Source of the DNA: Candidatus Heimdallarchaeota archaeon
Lineage (GTDB): Archaea; Asgardarchaeota; Heimdallarchaeia; Hodarchaeales; Hodarchaeaceae
DNA length: 59,656 bases
Direction of reading: 5' to 3'
Assembly (NCBI GenBank): GCA_011364965.1
Contig: RDOB01000010.1
Coordinates: forward strand, 1 to 59,656
Shown: positions 32,175 to 41,964 of the stretch, piece after piece
Layout: every line of letters begins with the position of its first letter
Position numbering within the stretch: position 1 is the stretch's first letter
Translations under genes and position numbers: made by a program
The notes under the pieces: generated by a model
The model's database searches: none
What the model was told of the DNA's origin: nothing
Seen by the model: only the letters and a program-made list of their open reading frames with translations

Positions 32175-33722
32175 CTAAGATCCGAATAAATGTTTAGCTG
32201 AATTCAACGCAAAATCAATAAAGGGGGTCGGGAAGATCCCGATCACAATTATCAGAAGTACAGCACCTGCTATTACTACCTGATAAGACAGTGGTATACT
32301 AAATGGTGTGACACGATCCACTGGAACCGCTGAAACTGCTTCTTCTTCAATCGGTTTATCTATAATCATGAGCTTTATGACCCTGATATAATAAAATATC
32401 GAAATGGCACTGTTAATAATTCCAATAACAGCTAACCAGATTAAATCTGCATATATTGCAGCAAAAAACAGGAGAAGTTTTGAAACAAAACCTGCTAATG
32501 GTGGGACTCCCATCAAGCTCAAGAGGGCTATTGACATTCCAAACGCTAGCCAGGGATGCTTTTTTCTCAACCCAGCATAATCCGATATTCTCTCAGACTT
32601 GAAAGAATATGCAACCACTATTACAACTGTAAACGCCACAATTTTCATTAATGCATGAGTTAATACATGTAATTCTGCAGATGCTACAGCAAATTCCTGA
32701 GCAGTGAAACTCAAATTAAAATCAAAGGATGGACTTGGGGTGCCAGCTACAGCAGCTAAAGCAATGAGAAGATAACCAGCATGAGCAATACTTGAATATG
32801 CGAGCATTCTTTTGATGTTTTCTTGAACAAGAGCAACAACATTCCCTAGAGTCATCGTCAAGACAGCAAGAAGCGCAAATAGAATACCCCAAATGGCATC
32901 TAGTTCGATTAAGCTACCAACAATTAAACGAAAAACAGCTGCAAATCCCATAGCTTTTGATCCTGCAGCTAAAAAAGTAGTTATTGTCGTTGGAGTTCCT
33001 TGATATACATCCACAGCCCATGCATGGAATGGTACGGCTGCAATTTTGTAACCAAACCCAACTAGTAGAAACATAAGTGCAAGAAGATGCAGTGGAGTAT
33101 AATTGGTAGTTAAAGCAAATTCAGTTATTACTGCTTCAAAACTTGTTGTTCCAACTATTCCATAAATCAATGAAATTCCAAATAATATGAAGGCTGAAGA
33201 CATAGCACCAATTAAGAAGAATTTCAATGCACTTTCACTTGTTTCAGGCCTAGATTTTTGATAAGCAGCTAACGCATATGCAGGAAGGCTTCCCAATTCC
33301 CATGATATAAAGAGGGTTAGTAAATCATTTGATGCAGCTACGAGCATCATTCCTATTGTAGAAAACATGAGAAGGGCATAATATACTCCCAATGTTTTCT
33401 CTGAACCCATATAATCAATGCTGGAAGCAGCTACGAATAGTAGTACCAAAATAAAGATCATGGCAAAGAATTTATAGAAATCATCTATTACTAATAAACC
33501 AGATGCTGCTGTAACGTCTGTAATATCAGAAGGATTTCCAAATAAGTGAATGATATCAGATCCGATGCTTGTTGTTATGCTAAATAAAGCCAGAAGACTA
33601 CCAAGTATTGTAATAATACCAAGTAACCACTTTCCTCTTCCAATAGCTTCGATTACCAAACATAACCCAATTGTTCCAAAGATCACCAAAAATGGCATGA
33701 GAATTGTCGCGATATCACTCAT
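32175..33722 (-). CDS. nuoN: Complex I-like subunit NuoN
   Basis: Antiporter-like membrane subunit N of the complex I family (515 residues, about 14 helices), part of the proton- or sodium-pumping arm. The helix pair with WELGSLPAYALAA near residue 141 contains the conserved Glu, and PFHAWAVDVYQGTPT and SIAHAGYLL with conserved His and Lys follow. An AGGTGAG site lies before ATG 33722. The gene follows nuoM by 21 bases and is followed by the geranylgeranyl reductase gene. Confidence 0.94.
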   Translation of the reverse strand: MSDIATILMPFLVIFGTIGLCLVIEAIGRGKWLLGIITILGSLLALFSITTSIGSDIIHLFGNPSDITDVTAASGLLVIDDFYKFFAMIFILVLLFVAASSIDYMGSEKTLGVYYALLMFSTIGMMLVAASNDLLTLFISWELGSLPAYALAAYQKSRPETSESALKFFLIGAMSSAFILFGISLIYGIVGTTSFEAVITEFALTTNYTPLHLLALMFLLVGFGYKIAAVPFHAWAVDVYQGTPTTITTFLAAGSKAMGFAAVFRLIVGSLIELDAIWGILFALLAVLTMTLGNVVALVQENIKRMLAYSSIAHAGYLLIALAAVAGTPSPSFDFNLSFTAQEFAVASAELHVLTHALMKIVAFTVVIVVAYSFKSERISDYAGLRKKHPWLAFGMSIALLSLMGVPPLAGFVSKLLLFFAAIYADLIWLAVIGIINSAISIFYYIRVIKLMIIDKPIEEEAVSAVPVDRVTPFSIPLSYQVVIAGAVLLIIVIGIFPTPFIDFALNSAKHLFGS

Positions 33723-33743
33723 TTTGTCTCACCTGCTATATAT

Positions 33744-35342
33744 CTAGATAAATTGTGTTCCAAAGAAATTTGTTGCTGTTGTCATTAAATCTAATAAGAG
33801 AGAAGGAAAAATTCCCAATAATAACACGAAAAAGCACAAAAATGCAATTGTAAGATATTGTGATAAATGGCTTATATCGTGAGCATGTTCTAATTCAGGA
33901 TTAACATCTCCAAATACAGTTCGTTGTAGCATCCATAGATAATAAGCTGCAGTGAAAATAATTCCTAGTACACCAATCATTGCAAGAAAAAGGCCAGTCA
34001 CTCCTATATTAAGACCTGGAATTACTTGACCTTCCCAATTAAATAATGCTACAAAGGCCAAAAGCTCAGACCAAAATCCAGCTAAACCAGGTAATCCAGC
34101 ACTTGCAAAAGATCCGAATACTAATACACCTGCAGTCAATGGCATCTTCTTCGCGAAACCCTTCAATTTGGGAATATCACGAGTATGTGCAGAATGGCCA
34201 ATCGTCCCGGCTAAAAAGAACATTAATGGAGAAATAATACCATGTGCAATCTGCATATACATTGCACCAGCGAATCCTTCAGGAGTTTGTGTGGCAACAC
34301 CGAGTAAAACAATGCCCATGTGGCCAACAGAGGAATATGCAACAAGAGATTTCATGTCAACTTGACGAAGTGCAACCCATGAACCATACAAGAGGGAAAT
34401 AAGCCCAATTATAGCTATTAACCATGCAAATTCAGCCATTGCTTCAGGAAGCAACCAACCACTTACTCGAAGTAGTCCATAACCACCCATTTTCAGTAAA
34501 AGCCCCGCAAGTATCATTGAACCAGGTGTTGGGGCTTCAACATGCGCTAATGGTAACCAAGTATGGAAAGGAACACTGGGTACTTTCACAATAAATCCAA
34601 ATAGCAATGCAAGGAAAACTAAGAGGATAAAGGGACCAGTTCCAAAATCTAATTGGCTTAAAATATTAAATGAAAAGCTACCGCCTAATGTTCCTCGGAT
34701 ATTAGCTGACTCTAGCCATATACCGATAATTCCTAGTAACATTACTAGAGATGCAACATGTGTATAAATAAAGAAATAAATGGCCGCATACTCGCGTTTT
34801 TCACCACCCCAGATCCCTATAAGGAAAAACATTGGTACTAAGACAAGTTCCCAAGCAATATAGAAGATGATGAAATCTGTTGCAACAAAAGTCCCGATTA
34901 CTCCGGTTTCTAAAAGCATGAGCATAGCATAATATGCTGGTTGTCGATTTTCTATGTCTTTGAACGATGCCAAGACAGCTACTAGGAAGATGAAACCAGC
35001 CAATAACACTAATGGAAGACTTAGCCCATCAATGCCAAGGGAATAATTCATTCCTACAGCATCAATCCAAACTATTTCTTCTACAAGTGTAAATCCGCCA
35101 GAGGCTAGCGTGGTTCTATCTGCATGTAAGCTTGCGGGAAGAAAGGAACTATTTTCAAACATTAACCATGCAAAGACCGCGAGAATCATAACTAGGCCGC
35201 TTATAATTAAGGCAAAATATTTAGAAAACTCATTCCGTATTCTACCCACTAACCATGTTGGAAATGCTGCCAAAATAGGCAACAGAAAGATTAGAGTTAG
35301 GATTCCTATTTCTAGGTCACCGAAACTAAATAGTGTTACCAT
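33744..35342 (-). CDS. nuoM: Complex I-like subunit NuoM
   Basis: Antiporter-like subunit M of 532 residues with about 14 membrane helices. WELVLVPMFFLIGIWG near residue 168 contains the conserved charged Glu; PFHTWLPLAHVEAPTPGSMILAG near residue 260 and YSSVGHMGIVLLG near residue 340 are family signatures of the proton channel. The start ATG 35342 lies 23 bases after nuoL. Part of the same minus-strand operon. Confidence 0.95.
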   Translation of the reverse strand: MVTLFSFGDLEIGILTLIFLLPILAAFPTWLVGRIRNEFSKYFALIISGLVMILAVFAWLMFENSSFLPASLHADRTTLASGGFTLVEEIVWIDAVGMNYSLGIDGLSLPLVLLAGFIFLVAVLASFKDIENRQPAYYAMLMLLETGVIGTFVATDFIIFYIAWELVLVPMFFLIGIWGGEKREYAAIYFFIYTHVASLVMLLGIIGIWLESANIRGTLGGSFSFNILSQLDFGTGPFILLVFLALLFGFIVKVPSVPFHTWLPLAHVEAPTPGSMILAGLLLKMGGYGLLRVSGWLLPEAMAEFAWLIAIIGLISLLYGSWVALRQVDMKSLVAYSSVGHMGIVLLGVATQTPEGFAGAMYMQIAHGIISPLMFFLAGTIGHSAHTRDIPKLKGFAKKMPLTAGVLVFGSFASAGLPGLAGFWSELLAFVALFNWEGQVIPGLNIGVTGLFLAMIGVLGIIFTAAYYLWMLQRTVFGDVNPELEHAHDISHLSQYLTIAFLCFFVLLLGIFPSLLLDLMTTATNFFGTQFI

Positions 35343-35365
35343 GTGTCTTCAACCTTCTTTTTTTA

Positions 35366-37612
35366 TTAGAGGGGAGATACCCCTGCAATGATGATCATTA
35401 CTAATATTATTGAAATTGCTCCCACGAGAGTGTATAAAGCATAATTCTCAACTACCCCAGTCTGAATTCTTCTTAAATACGTTCCAGATTTCATCACATT
35501 ACGAGCAGTTCTTCGAATAATTCCATGATCTATTATTCGTTCGTCAGTTTGTTTCGCGAGCCCACATAATGCGACTGAAGCTCTGGCTGTAAGTTGTACA
35601 ATTCTATCAATAACTTGTTCATCCCACCATTTTGAAACTCCACAGAGCTCATATCCAATTAGACCTACAGTTCGTACTGCTTGGTCAAAAATATTTCTTT
35701 CAATCCAAAACATACCAGCACAGTAGCCAGAGTCCACAGCATAGACAAATTTGAGATATAAATCATCGATATAGTATCCTTTCTCTAAAATTCGTTGTAA
35801 ACCCCGTCCTAAAGGAGAAATCTTAATAGATCGTATAATGGATCGAAAAACTCTTTGTGAATTAGTGATGATGTCTGGGTTTTTCACCTCAAATTTAAAT
35901 GAAGGGTCTCCTTTATGAAAGATTGCAATAGCATTCGAGCGTGGATAATAAAGCATATAAGCTAATCCTATTCCTAAAATAGCAAGTAAAATTGATGTTA
36001 AACCTACCATCCAGTTGAAGGGCAATGCATGAACCCCAGGTTCAAGCCATCCAACCAATAGATGCTCAAATGATAAATCTGGTATAAATATTCCAATTGT
36101 GAAGTAAGCTGTCAAAATTAGAGAAAGAATTGCTAAAACCCATAGAGGGATAGTCATCCAACGATCAGATTCATGAATATGATGACCTTGCAATCGATTA
36201 CTTCCTAAAAATACTAAAAACCATAGTCTAAAGATATAAAATGCAGTTAAAAAAGCAGTAATTACAGTTGACAACCAAACAAGCAAGATAAGTTGATCGT
36301 GAAGAAGTGAAAAACCAGAATGCAATCCTCGTTCGAGTGCATGTAAAATAATTGCATCTTTACTGAAAAAGCCATTCCCTAATCCCGCTAAAGATAATGA
36401 ACCAATCAACATAACTTTCCATGTATCTGGCATTTTTTGTTTTAATCCACCCATTTCCCTTATATCTTGAGTCCCAGATCCGTGAATCACCGAACCAGCA
36501 GATAAGAAAAGTAGAGCTTTAAAAATTCCATGATTGATTATATGGAATACAGCTACTGCCATTCCTCCCACTCCCAAACCGACAGTCATATAACCCAACT
36601 GACTAATAGTAGAATATGCCAATATACCCTTAATATCAGTTTGTACCAAGGCAATTGTTCCTGATAAAATTGCAGTAAAGCCTCCAATTAGTGCTATAAT
36701 CAATAACGCATTCCCATTTCCTACTTCATTTGCATGTTCAAATATAAAATAACTTCTTGCAATTAGAAAAATACCAGCTTTAACCATAGTAGCAGAATGG
36801 ATTAAGCAGCTCACGGTTGTTGGACCTGCCATAGCATCGGGGAGCCAAACATGTAAAGGAAATTGAGCTGATTTTCCCACCGCCCCTCCAAAGATCAAAA
36901 CAGCTATGAGTACAAATAACATTGGATCTATATGCAATAACCCCTCTTCCAATAGGTGTCGAATTTCCAAGAAATCAAATGTATGAGCTTCTAAGTATAA
37001 TAGAATAATTCCTACAAAAAGGAATACATCTCCCACCTTCGTGGTGAGAAACGCCTTTTTAGCAGCGGACGCAGGATGGGGTTGTCCTTCAGGAACAGTT
37101 TCTTTATCATAAAAATATCCGATGAGTAAATAGGAACAGACTCCCATGATTTCCCAGAAGAGAAATAATTGAACCATATTAGGAGAAAAGCACAATCCAA
37201 GCATTGCTGCAGCAAACATGTTTATTTCAGCATAATAACGAACTGAACCCTCATGAGCCATGTAGCTTCTACTATAAATAACAACAAGGAAAGCTACAAG
37301 AGCAACCATTAAACTAACTAAAGAGGAGAGGGGATCGACAAGGATACCAATTTCAATTTCAATATTGCCAACTGAAAGCCATTCAAAGGCATTCTTGTAT
37401 GTTACATCTTCAACAGGATTTCCTAGGAATAGATGGAGTAATAACTCGCCTGATACAATTAATGTTAAAATAAAACTTACTCCTAATGAAACCAATGCAA
37501 TTAAATTACTGTGTGCTTTCTTATCGATATATTTACCAAAAAAGATAGTAAAAAATGCAGCTAGAATGGGAATAAGGGGAATTAAAAACGCAAGATCACT
37601 AAATATTAACAC
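35366..37612 (-). CDS. nuoL: Complex I-like subunit NuoL
   Basis: The largest antiporter-like subunit (748 residues from GTG 37612). WEIMGVCSYLLIGY near residue 148, PLHVWLPDAMAGPTTVSCLIHSATMV near residue 250 and YSTISQLGYM near residue 330 are its signatures. A long C-terminal amphipathic region (about residues 590-720) carries repeated charged segments (YIDDLY, DEQVID, DERIIDH) before the final LRRIQTGVVENYAL anchor; in complex I this is the lateral helix that braces the membrane arm. The GTG is chosen because GGAGAG lies about 10 bases before it; a longer frame from 37666 would overlap nuoK by 35 bases. Coupled within the nuo operon. Confidence 0.94.
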   Translation of the reverse strand: MLIFSDLAFLIPLIPILAAFFTIFFGKYIDKKAHSNLIALVSLGVSFILTLIVSGELLLHLFLGNPVEDVTYKNAFEWLSVGNIEIEIGILVDPLSSLVSLMVALVAFLVVIYSRSYMAHEGSVRYYAEINMFAAAMLGLCFSPNMVQLFLFWEIMGVCSYLLIGYFYDKETVPEGQPHPASAAKKAFLTTKVGDVFLFVGIILLYLEAHTFDFLEIRHLLEEGLLHIDPMLFVLIAVLIFGGAVGKSAQFPLHVWLPDAMAGPTTVSCLIHSATMVKAGIFLIARSYFIFEHANEVGNGNALLIIALIGGFTAILSGTIALVQTDIKGILAYSTISQLGYMTVGLGVGGMAVAVFHIINHGIFKALLFLSAGSVIHGSGTQDIREMGGLKQKMPDTWKVMLIGSLSLAGLGNGFFSKDAIILHALERGLHSGFSLLHDQLILLVWLSTVITAFLTAFYIFRLWFLVFLGSNRLQGHHIHESDRWMTIPLWVLAILSLILTAYFTIGIFIPDLSFEHLLVGWLEPGVHALPFNWMVGLTSILLAILGIGLAYMLYYPRSNAIAIFHKGDPSFKFEVKNPDIITNSQRVFRSIIRSIKISPLGRGLQRILEKGYYIDDLYLKFVYAVDSGYCAGMFWIERNIFDQAVRTVGLIGYELCGVSKWWDEQVIDRIVQLTARASVALCGLAKQTDERIIDHGIIRRTARNVMKSGTYLRRIQTGVVENYALYTLVGAISIILVMIIIAGVSPL

Positions 37613-37631
37613 TATATAATACTCTCCTTTT

Positions 37632-37943
37632 TCAACCTCGTAATTCAACGAAATCAGTTGCTTCAACTGTTCCGTGCATTCGATTTATAGCTAAAATAAT
37701 CCCAAGCCCGACTGCAGCCTCTGCAGCAGCTATGGCAATACTGATAATCACTGCTACATGTCCTGTAACAAAACTAGTGTCATTGTACAAGGCAAATATA
37801 GCAAAATTAATGTTTGCTGAATTTAGCATGATTTCTATTGCAATCAACATTCGTATTGCTGATTGGGATTTAATAAATCCAGCAAAACCTACAAGAAATA
37901 ATAATAGGGCGAGAACTATAAATATCCAAGGTGCAATATTCAT
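37632..37943 (-). CDS. nuoK: Complex I-like subunit NuoK
   Basis: Small membrane subunit K (103 residues, three helices). The two conserved glutamates in helices are visible: AIEIMLNSANINF near residue 36 and AAAEAAVGLG near residue 75. The start overlaps the nuoJ stop by four bases, giving translational coupling. Length is normal. Confidence 0.95.
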   Translation of the reverse strand: MNIAPWIFIVLALLLFLVGFAGFIKSQSAIRMLIAIEIMLNSANINFAIFALYNDTSFVTGHVAVIISIAIAAAEAAVGLGIILAINRMHGTVEATDFVELRG

Positions 37944-38503
37944 AGATCTTCAACCTCCTTTTTTACCAAGTATACTGCTCCAAGCATGGTCGCTAATAGC
38001 AAAATACCGAGTATGAGGATCGTTCCACCATGAACAGTAAATAATTGGATGGATAAAGATTCAATAAGTAAAGCAGGGTCAATTGGTCGTATAGATTCTG
38101 TTTGGCCAATCCAAAAAGTGGCACTTACCTGTAAAATGATGTAAACAGCAATGAAAAATAGGATAAATGCACCTGCAAAACTTAAACGCCAATCCAGTAG
38201 TTTATATTTTGTTGGTTTTTCAAACATCGAGTCTTTACCTGATAAAGAAATTGCAAATAGCATTAAAACCGTGATACCACCAGCGTAAACAATCAATTGA
38301 ACCACTAATAATAATGCAGACTCTGCATATAGGAGGAAAATCATTGCTATTCCCAGCAAACAAAAGATTAACCATAAAACAGCATGATACACACTTTTTA
38401 CTGAAACAGCGAGATATGCTGACACCACAGTATAAATACTCAAGATTAAGAAAACTAAAAATTCTAAAGTCTCAAATAATATTGGGGGAAAAAGATAAGC
38501 CAT
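37940..38503 (-). CDS. nuoJ: Complex I-like subunit NuoJ
   Basis: Membrane subunit J (187 residues, about five helices). SVYHAVLWLIFCLLGIAMIFLL and VQLIVYAGGITVLMLFAI are the conserved second and third helices, the latter with the flexible pi-bulge Gly pair. It starts 3 bases after nuoI and overlaps nuoK. Typical length. Confidence 0.94.
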   Translation of the reverse strand: MAYLFPPILFETLEFLVFLILSIYTVVSAYLAVSVKSVYHAVLWLIFCLLGIAMIFLLYAESALLLVVQLIVYAGGITVLMLFAISLSGKDSMFEKPTKYKLLDWRLSFAGAFILFFIAVYIILQVSATFWIGQTESIRPIDPALLIESLSIQLFTVHGGTILILGILLLATMLGAVYLVKKEVEDL

Positions 38504-38506
38504 AAT

Positions 38507-39133
38507 CTAGTCCTCCGTCTGCTCCTCAGTCTTTTCCACTTTAGGAAGTGGTTCCTCATCAATTTTTCCATATTTCTTCTCATACTCTTTCCATTGCTTC
38601 TGATATTCTTCTGGATAATATAATTGGTACACTTTATAGAGATCACGATAAGAAAAATGGAGATTTTCCTTTAGTGAAGTAGCAGCATCAAATCCAGGAG
38701 TATGATGAAGAGCATCAAAATTGCACGCCTCAACACAAAAACCGCAATACAAGCACCTTCCAATAAAAATCTCTGGGTGCTCTAATGGTCTATCTTTCTT
38801 CCAATGGGGAGGAGCTGGTTCAACAATCTTCATTTCAATGCACTTATTGGGACAAATCCGTGCACAAGCTTTACATCCCACACAATTCAAAGCATTAAGT
38901 GCTATCAATCCACGAGCATTAGGAGATATATGGGGAGTATTTTCAAAAACATCAGAGAAGGTTAAGTCACGATCTAAGATAGTTTGCCCTTTTTTTGCCA
39001 ATTCTTCAGGAAAATAGACAGTGTTTCTGTTTCTACGATCTCCATCAGGCATCGTAATTGGTTTTTTGAGTAGGAGCTTTCCTACAAAGGTTAATGGCCT
39101 TGTTATTAAAAAACTCGGAATTATACGTACCAT
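38507..39133 (-). CDS. nuoI: Complex I-like ferredoxin subunit NuoI
   Basis: Peripheral subunit with two [4Fe-4S] clusters that carry electrons to the N2 cluster. From ATG 39133 the 208-residue protein has Cys84, Cys87, Cys90, Cys94 (CVGCKACARIC) and Cys127, Cys130, Cys133, Cys137 (CLYCGFCVEAC). The tail after about residue 175 is a charged Lys/Glu-rich extension. A GGGGTG site lies 7 bases before ATG 39133, inside the nuoH end; a TTG at 39148 would overlap the site. Both clusters are complete. Confidence 0.95.
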   Translation of the reverse strand: MVRIIPSFLITRPLTFVGKLLLKKPITMPDGDRRNRNTVYFPEELAKKGQTILDRDLTFSDVFENTPHISPNARGLIALNALNCVGCKACARICPNKCIEMKIVEPAPPHWKKDRPLEHPEIFIGRCLYCGFCVEACNFDALHHTPGFDAATSLKENLHFSYRDLYKVYQLYYPEEYQKQWKEYEKKYGKIDEEPLPKVEKTEEQTED

Positions 39134-39134
39134 T

Positions 39135-40352
39135 TTAATACACCCCAAATAAGGAAGGATTTGAAATAAATAGAATTACAACGACAATAATGTTCAAAAC
39201 AGCAAGTGGAATGAGCCTCTTCCAACCAATGTTTAACAATTGGTCTACCCGAACTCTTGGTAATGCTCCTCGTACCCATATGAAGAGAAATATAAACAAC
39301 CATAGTTTTACTATGAAAATAATGTTCGGTAATAGAGGTAAATTATCAATCCATTCTCTCGGGATGAAAGGTAGGTAAGATCCAGCCCAGAATATTGAAA
39401 CACCAATAAAAGCTCCGATCAACAATATGAAATATTCTGTAGCCATTGACATCATGTATCGAAAACCTGTAAGCTCAGTACGCCATCCCATGACTAATTC
39501 AGCTTCAGCTTCAGGAATATCAAATGGAATTCTTTCAGTTTCAGCTGCTAGCGCAACCATAAATACAATAAATCCAATTGGCATCAATATAGCGAATGGA
39601 AGATGGAAAGGGGTTAATGTTTGCTGAGCTGCTATGTCAACTAATGAGAAGGAATTTGTTACTATGACCACAGCGCCAACAGAAAAGATTAAAGGAATCT
39701 CATATGATATCAATTGTGCTGCAGACCTAAATGCTCCAATTAATGAATATTTATTATTCGATGACCATCCAGTTATAAGAACTCCAACTGGATATAGGGA
39801 GAACAGTGCAAATATTAACAAAAATCCAACAGCGGGATCTGCTACTACAGCACTTCCCCCTAAGGGGAGTAAACCTCCTAAAATGAATGGGGGAGCAACA
39901 ACAAACGCGAAGTAACCAATGTTAAACGGAAACTTATCAGCTTTTTCAGGAACTATATCTTCCTTTGAAAAGAATTTCAAGAATTCAGCTATATTTTGTA
40001 ACAATCCAAACTTCCAAGTTCTGCCAAAGAAGTGTCCATAATTAAAATCGATAAATGTCGGTCCACGTCTAGCCATCATTCGTGCTACTAGCTTCCTCTC
40101 AAACCAAATCAACATTATAGTATTCACTATGAGGAAAATGAGAATGGTAGTCATTTCTAATGTATCTATAAGTGTAGAGCGAATAGAGGGTTGAAATTCG
40201 ACCTCAAAATGAAGGAACTGTTCAGGTTCTGCCAATCCAATAAGTCCTAGTACTCCACCAATTGTTTTAATAAGAGGAGTAAGAATCCCTGCCACTAATT
40301 GTAATAAAAAGTCAACCAGACCATCATATATTCCATAACCCATTGGTTTCAC
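39135..40352 (-). CDS. nuoH: Complex I-like subunit NuoH
   Basis: Membrane subunit H (405 residues) that forms the quinone-access chamber together with B and D. FERKLVARMMARRGPTFIDFN near residue 84 and AQLISYEIPLIFSVGAVV near residue 210, plus AAETERIPFDIPEAEAELV near residue 265, are its signatures, with the conserved Glu residues. The N-terminal about 60 residues extend beyond the bacterial form. GTG 40352 directly follows the nuoD stop; ATG 40343, preceded by AGGTGAAA, is an equally good start. Its end overlaps the region just before nuoI. Confidence 0.94.
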   Translation of the reverse strand: MKPMGYGIYDGLVDFLLQLVAGILTPLIKTIGGVLGLIGLAEPEQFLHFEVEFQPSIRSTLIDTLEMTTILIFLIVNTIMLIWFERKLVARMMARRGPTFIDFNYGHFFGRTWKFGLLQNIAEFLKFFSKEDIVPEKADKFPFNIGYFAFVVAPPFILGGLLPLGGSAVVADPAVGFLLIFALFSLYPVGVLITGWSSNNKYSLIGAFRSAAQLISYEIPLIFSVGAVVIVTNSFSLVDIAAQQTLTPFHLPFAILMPIGFIVFMVALAAETERIPFDIPEAEAELVMGWRTELTGFRYMMSMATEYFILLIGAFIGVSIFWAGSYLPFIPREWIDNLPLLPNIIFIVKLWLFIFLFIWVRGALPRVRVDQLLNIGWKRLIPLAVLNIIVVVILFISNPSLFGVY

Positions 40353-41441
40353 CTACCTGTCAATTTCTCCCATGCATAAATCCATACTCGCGACTATTGG
40401 AGGAATATCAGCTACTTTGGCCCCTTTCAATAAATGAGCTGATGCATAGAGATTATTATAAGCAGGGGACCTTATCTTTATCCGATATGGGATTCTATCA
40501 TCATTTCCTACAATGTAATACCCTGCTTCACCTCGAGGATCCTCTGTTCTGAAATAGATTTCTCCTTTGGGTAATTTTCTTGGAGCCTTCTTACTGATCT
40601 CACCCTCTTTAGGTATTTGATCTAAAGCTTGACGAATAATCTGCGTTGATTGTTGCATTTCCTCCATTCGAATCTGGAAACGAGCATAACAATCTCCAGC
40701 TTTCTGTACTGGAATCTTGAAATCAAGTTCATCGTATACAAGATATGGTTCAATTTTACGAAGATCTCCTTGCACTCCAGAAGCTCGAAGAACTGGCCCC
40801 GTAGTTCCCAAATCAAATGCATTTGCTTTACTTAAAATTCCTACTTTTTTACTACGCATCATAAATACTTTGGAATCATCACACATATCTTTATACTCAT
40901 GAATTTTTTTATCTAAATAATATGTTAATCTACGCGCATCTTCTAAAAATCCTTTGGGAAAATCATGCTTTAATCCGCCTGGTCGGAAAAAATTGTACAT
41001 CATTCTCGACCCAGTTACGTGTTCTAGTATATCAAGAACATACTCTCTCTCACGATAAGGAATTACAAGCATAGTTAAAACTCCCAAATCCCCTGCATAT
41101 GCAGAAAGCCATGTGAAATGGGATGCAATCCTTTGAAGCTCCAAAAGAATAACACGCATATACTGGACCCGCTTACTTACCTCTAAATCTAATAATTTCT
41201 CAATTGCCATTATGTACGTTCCTTCCCAAGACATTGCGGACACATAACAAAGACGATCTGCTAAAGGTTGAAAAACATCATAAGGTCGAGATTCAGCCAT
41301 TTTTTCGATCATTCGGAAAATGTAACCAATCATTATTTCTGAATCAATTACCTTCTCTCCGGCTGTTCGAACCTTCAATGTCCATAAACCATGGTTAACT
41401 GGATGTTGTGGGCCCATATGAATATACATTTGTTCACTCAT
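40353..41441 (-). CDS. nuoD: Complex I-like subunit NuoD
   Basis: Peripheral 49-kDa-type subunit D, evolutionarily related to [NiFe]-hydrogenase large subunits, that lines the quinone site. HMGPQHPVNHG at residues 8-18 and TTGPVLRASGVQGDLR near residue 200 are signature motifs; the protein ends DLCMGEIDR as typical. ATG 41441 is used because GGAG lies about 10 bases upstream and nuoC ends at 41455; a longer frame back to 41552 runs through nuoC. The hydrogenase Cys pairs are absent as expected. Length is 362. Confidence 0.95.
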   Translation of the reverse strand: MSEQMYIHMGPQHPVNHGLWTLKVRTAGEKVIDSEIMIGYIFRMIEKMAESRPYDVFQPLADRLCYVSAMSWEGTYIMAIEKLLDLEVSKRVQYMRVILLELQRIASHFTWLSAYAGDLGVLTMLVIPYREREYVLDILEHVTGSRMMYNFFRPGGLKHDFPKGFLEDARRLTYYLDKKIHEYKDMCDDSKVFMMRSKKVGILSKANAFDLGTTGPVLRASGVQGDLRKIEPYLVYDELDFKIPVQKAGDCYARFQIRMEEMQQSTQIIRQALDQIPKEGEISKKAPRKLPKGEIYFRTEDPRGEAGYYIVGNDDRIPYRIKIRSPAYNNLYASAHLLKGAKVADIPPIVASMDLCMGEIDR

Positions 41442-41454
41442 TTCGTGAATTCTC

Positions 41455-41964
41455 CTATTTTTTGGTAGAGTTATATGAATAGGGTTTATCGGGTAATTTA
41501 TACGCTCTACGCATGGGATACAGTTCTGAGATATGCTTGTGATCCATTTCATCCCATTCTTCAGGGAGAAGTAGTCGTTTTAGATTAGGATGGTTTTCAA
41601 TCTTAATGCCAAATAAATCATAAATCTCCCTTTCATGCCAATCAGCTGAAGTATATAGATTAATTATGGAGGGAATGCTTGGATTATCTCTATCTTCTAA
41701 CTTAACGTGAACTTGGATTAATGTGGAGTCTCCATCCCATCGATCAAAGAAATAAATGACTTCAAAATGCGTTTCCCAATCTAATCCAGAAATTGCCTCA
41801 CAAGAAGGAAATACTAACTTATCACGAATGTACTGCACAATTTCAAGCAAATCGTGAGGGCTTACATGTACTTTAATTCGATTAGTACCATAAATTGATG
41901 ATTCGTGGAGTTTATTACCAAAGTGTTTCTTAATTTCTAATAAATGAAACTGAGCAGAAGTCAT
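41455..41964 (-). CDS. nuoC: Complex I-like subunit NuoC
   Basis: Peripheral 30-kDa-type subunit C (169 residues), a separate gene rather than fused to D. The segment DWHEREIYDLFGIKIENHPNLKRLLLPEEW (about residues 105-135) is the family hallmark. It overlaps the nuoB stop by four bases and precedes nuoD by 13 bases. Normal length for the stand-alone form. Confidence 0.94.
   Translation of the reverse strand: MTSAQFHLLEIKKHFGNKLHESSIYGTNRIKVHVSPHDLLEIVQYIRDKLVFPSCEAISGLDWETHFEVIYFFDRWDGDSTLIQVHVKLEDRDNPSIPSIINLYTSADWHEREIYDLFGIKIENHPNLKRLLLPEEWDEMDHKHISELYPMRRAYKLPDKPYSYNSTKK

Noticed and set aside
37613..37666. N-terminal extension of nuoL
   Set aside because: Overlaps nuoK; GTG 37612 has a good ribosome-binding site and gives the usual N-terminus.
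41442..41552. N-terminal extension of nuoD
   Set aside because: Runs through nuoC in another frame; ATG 41441 has a GGAG site and the family normally begins shortly before HMGPQHP.
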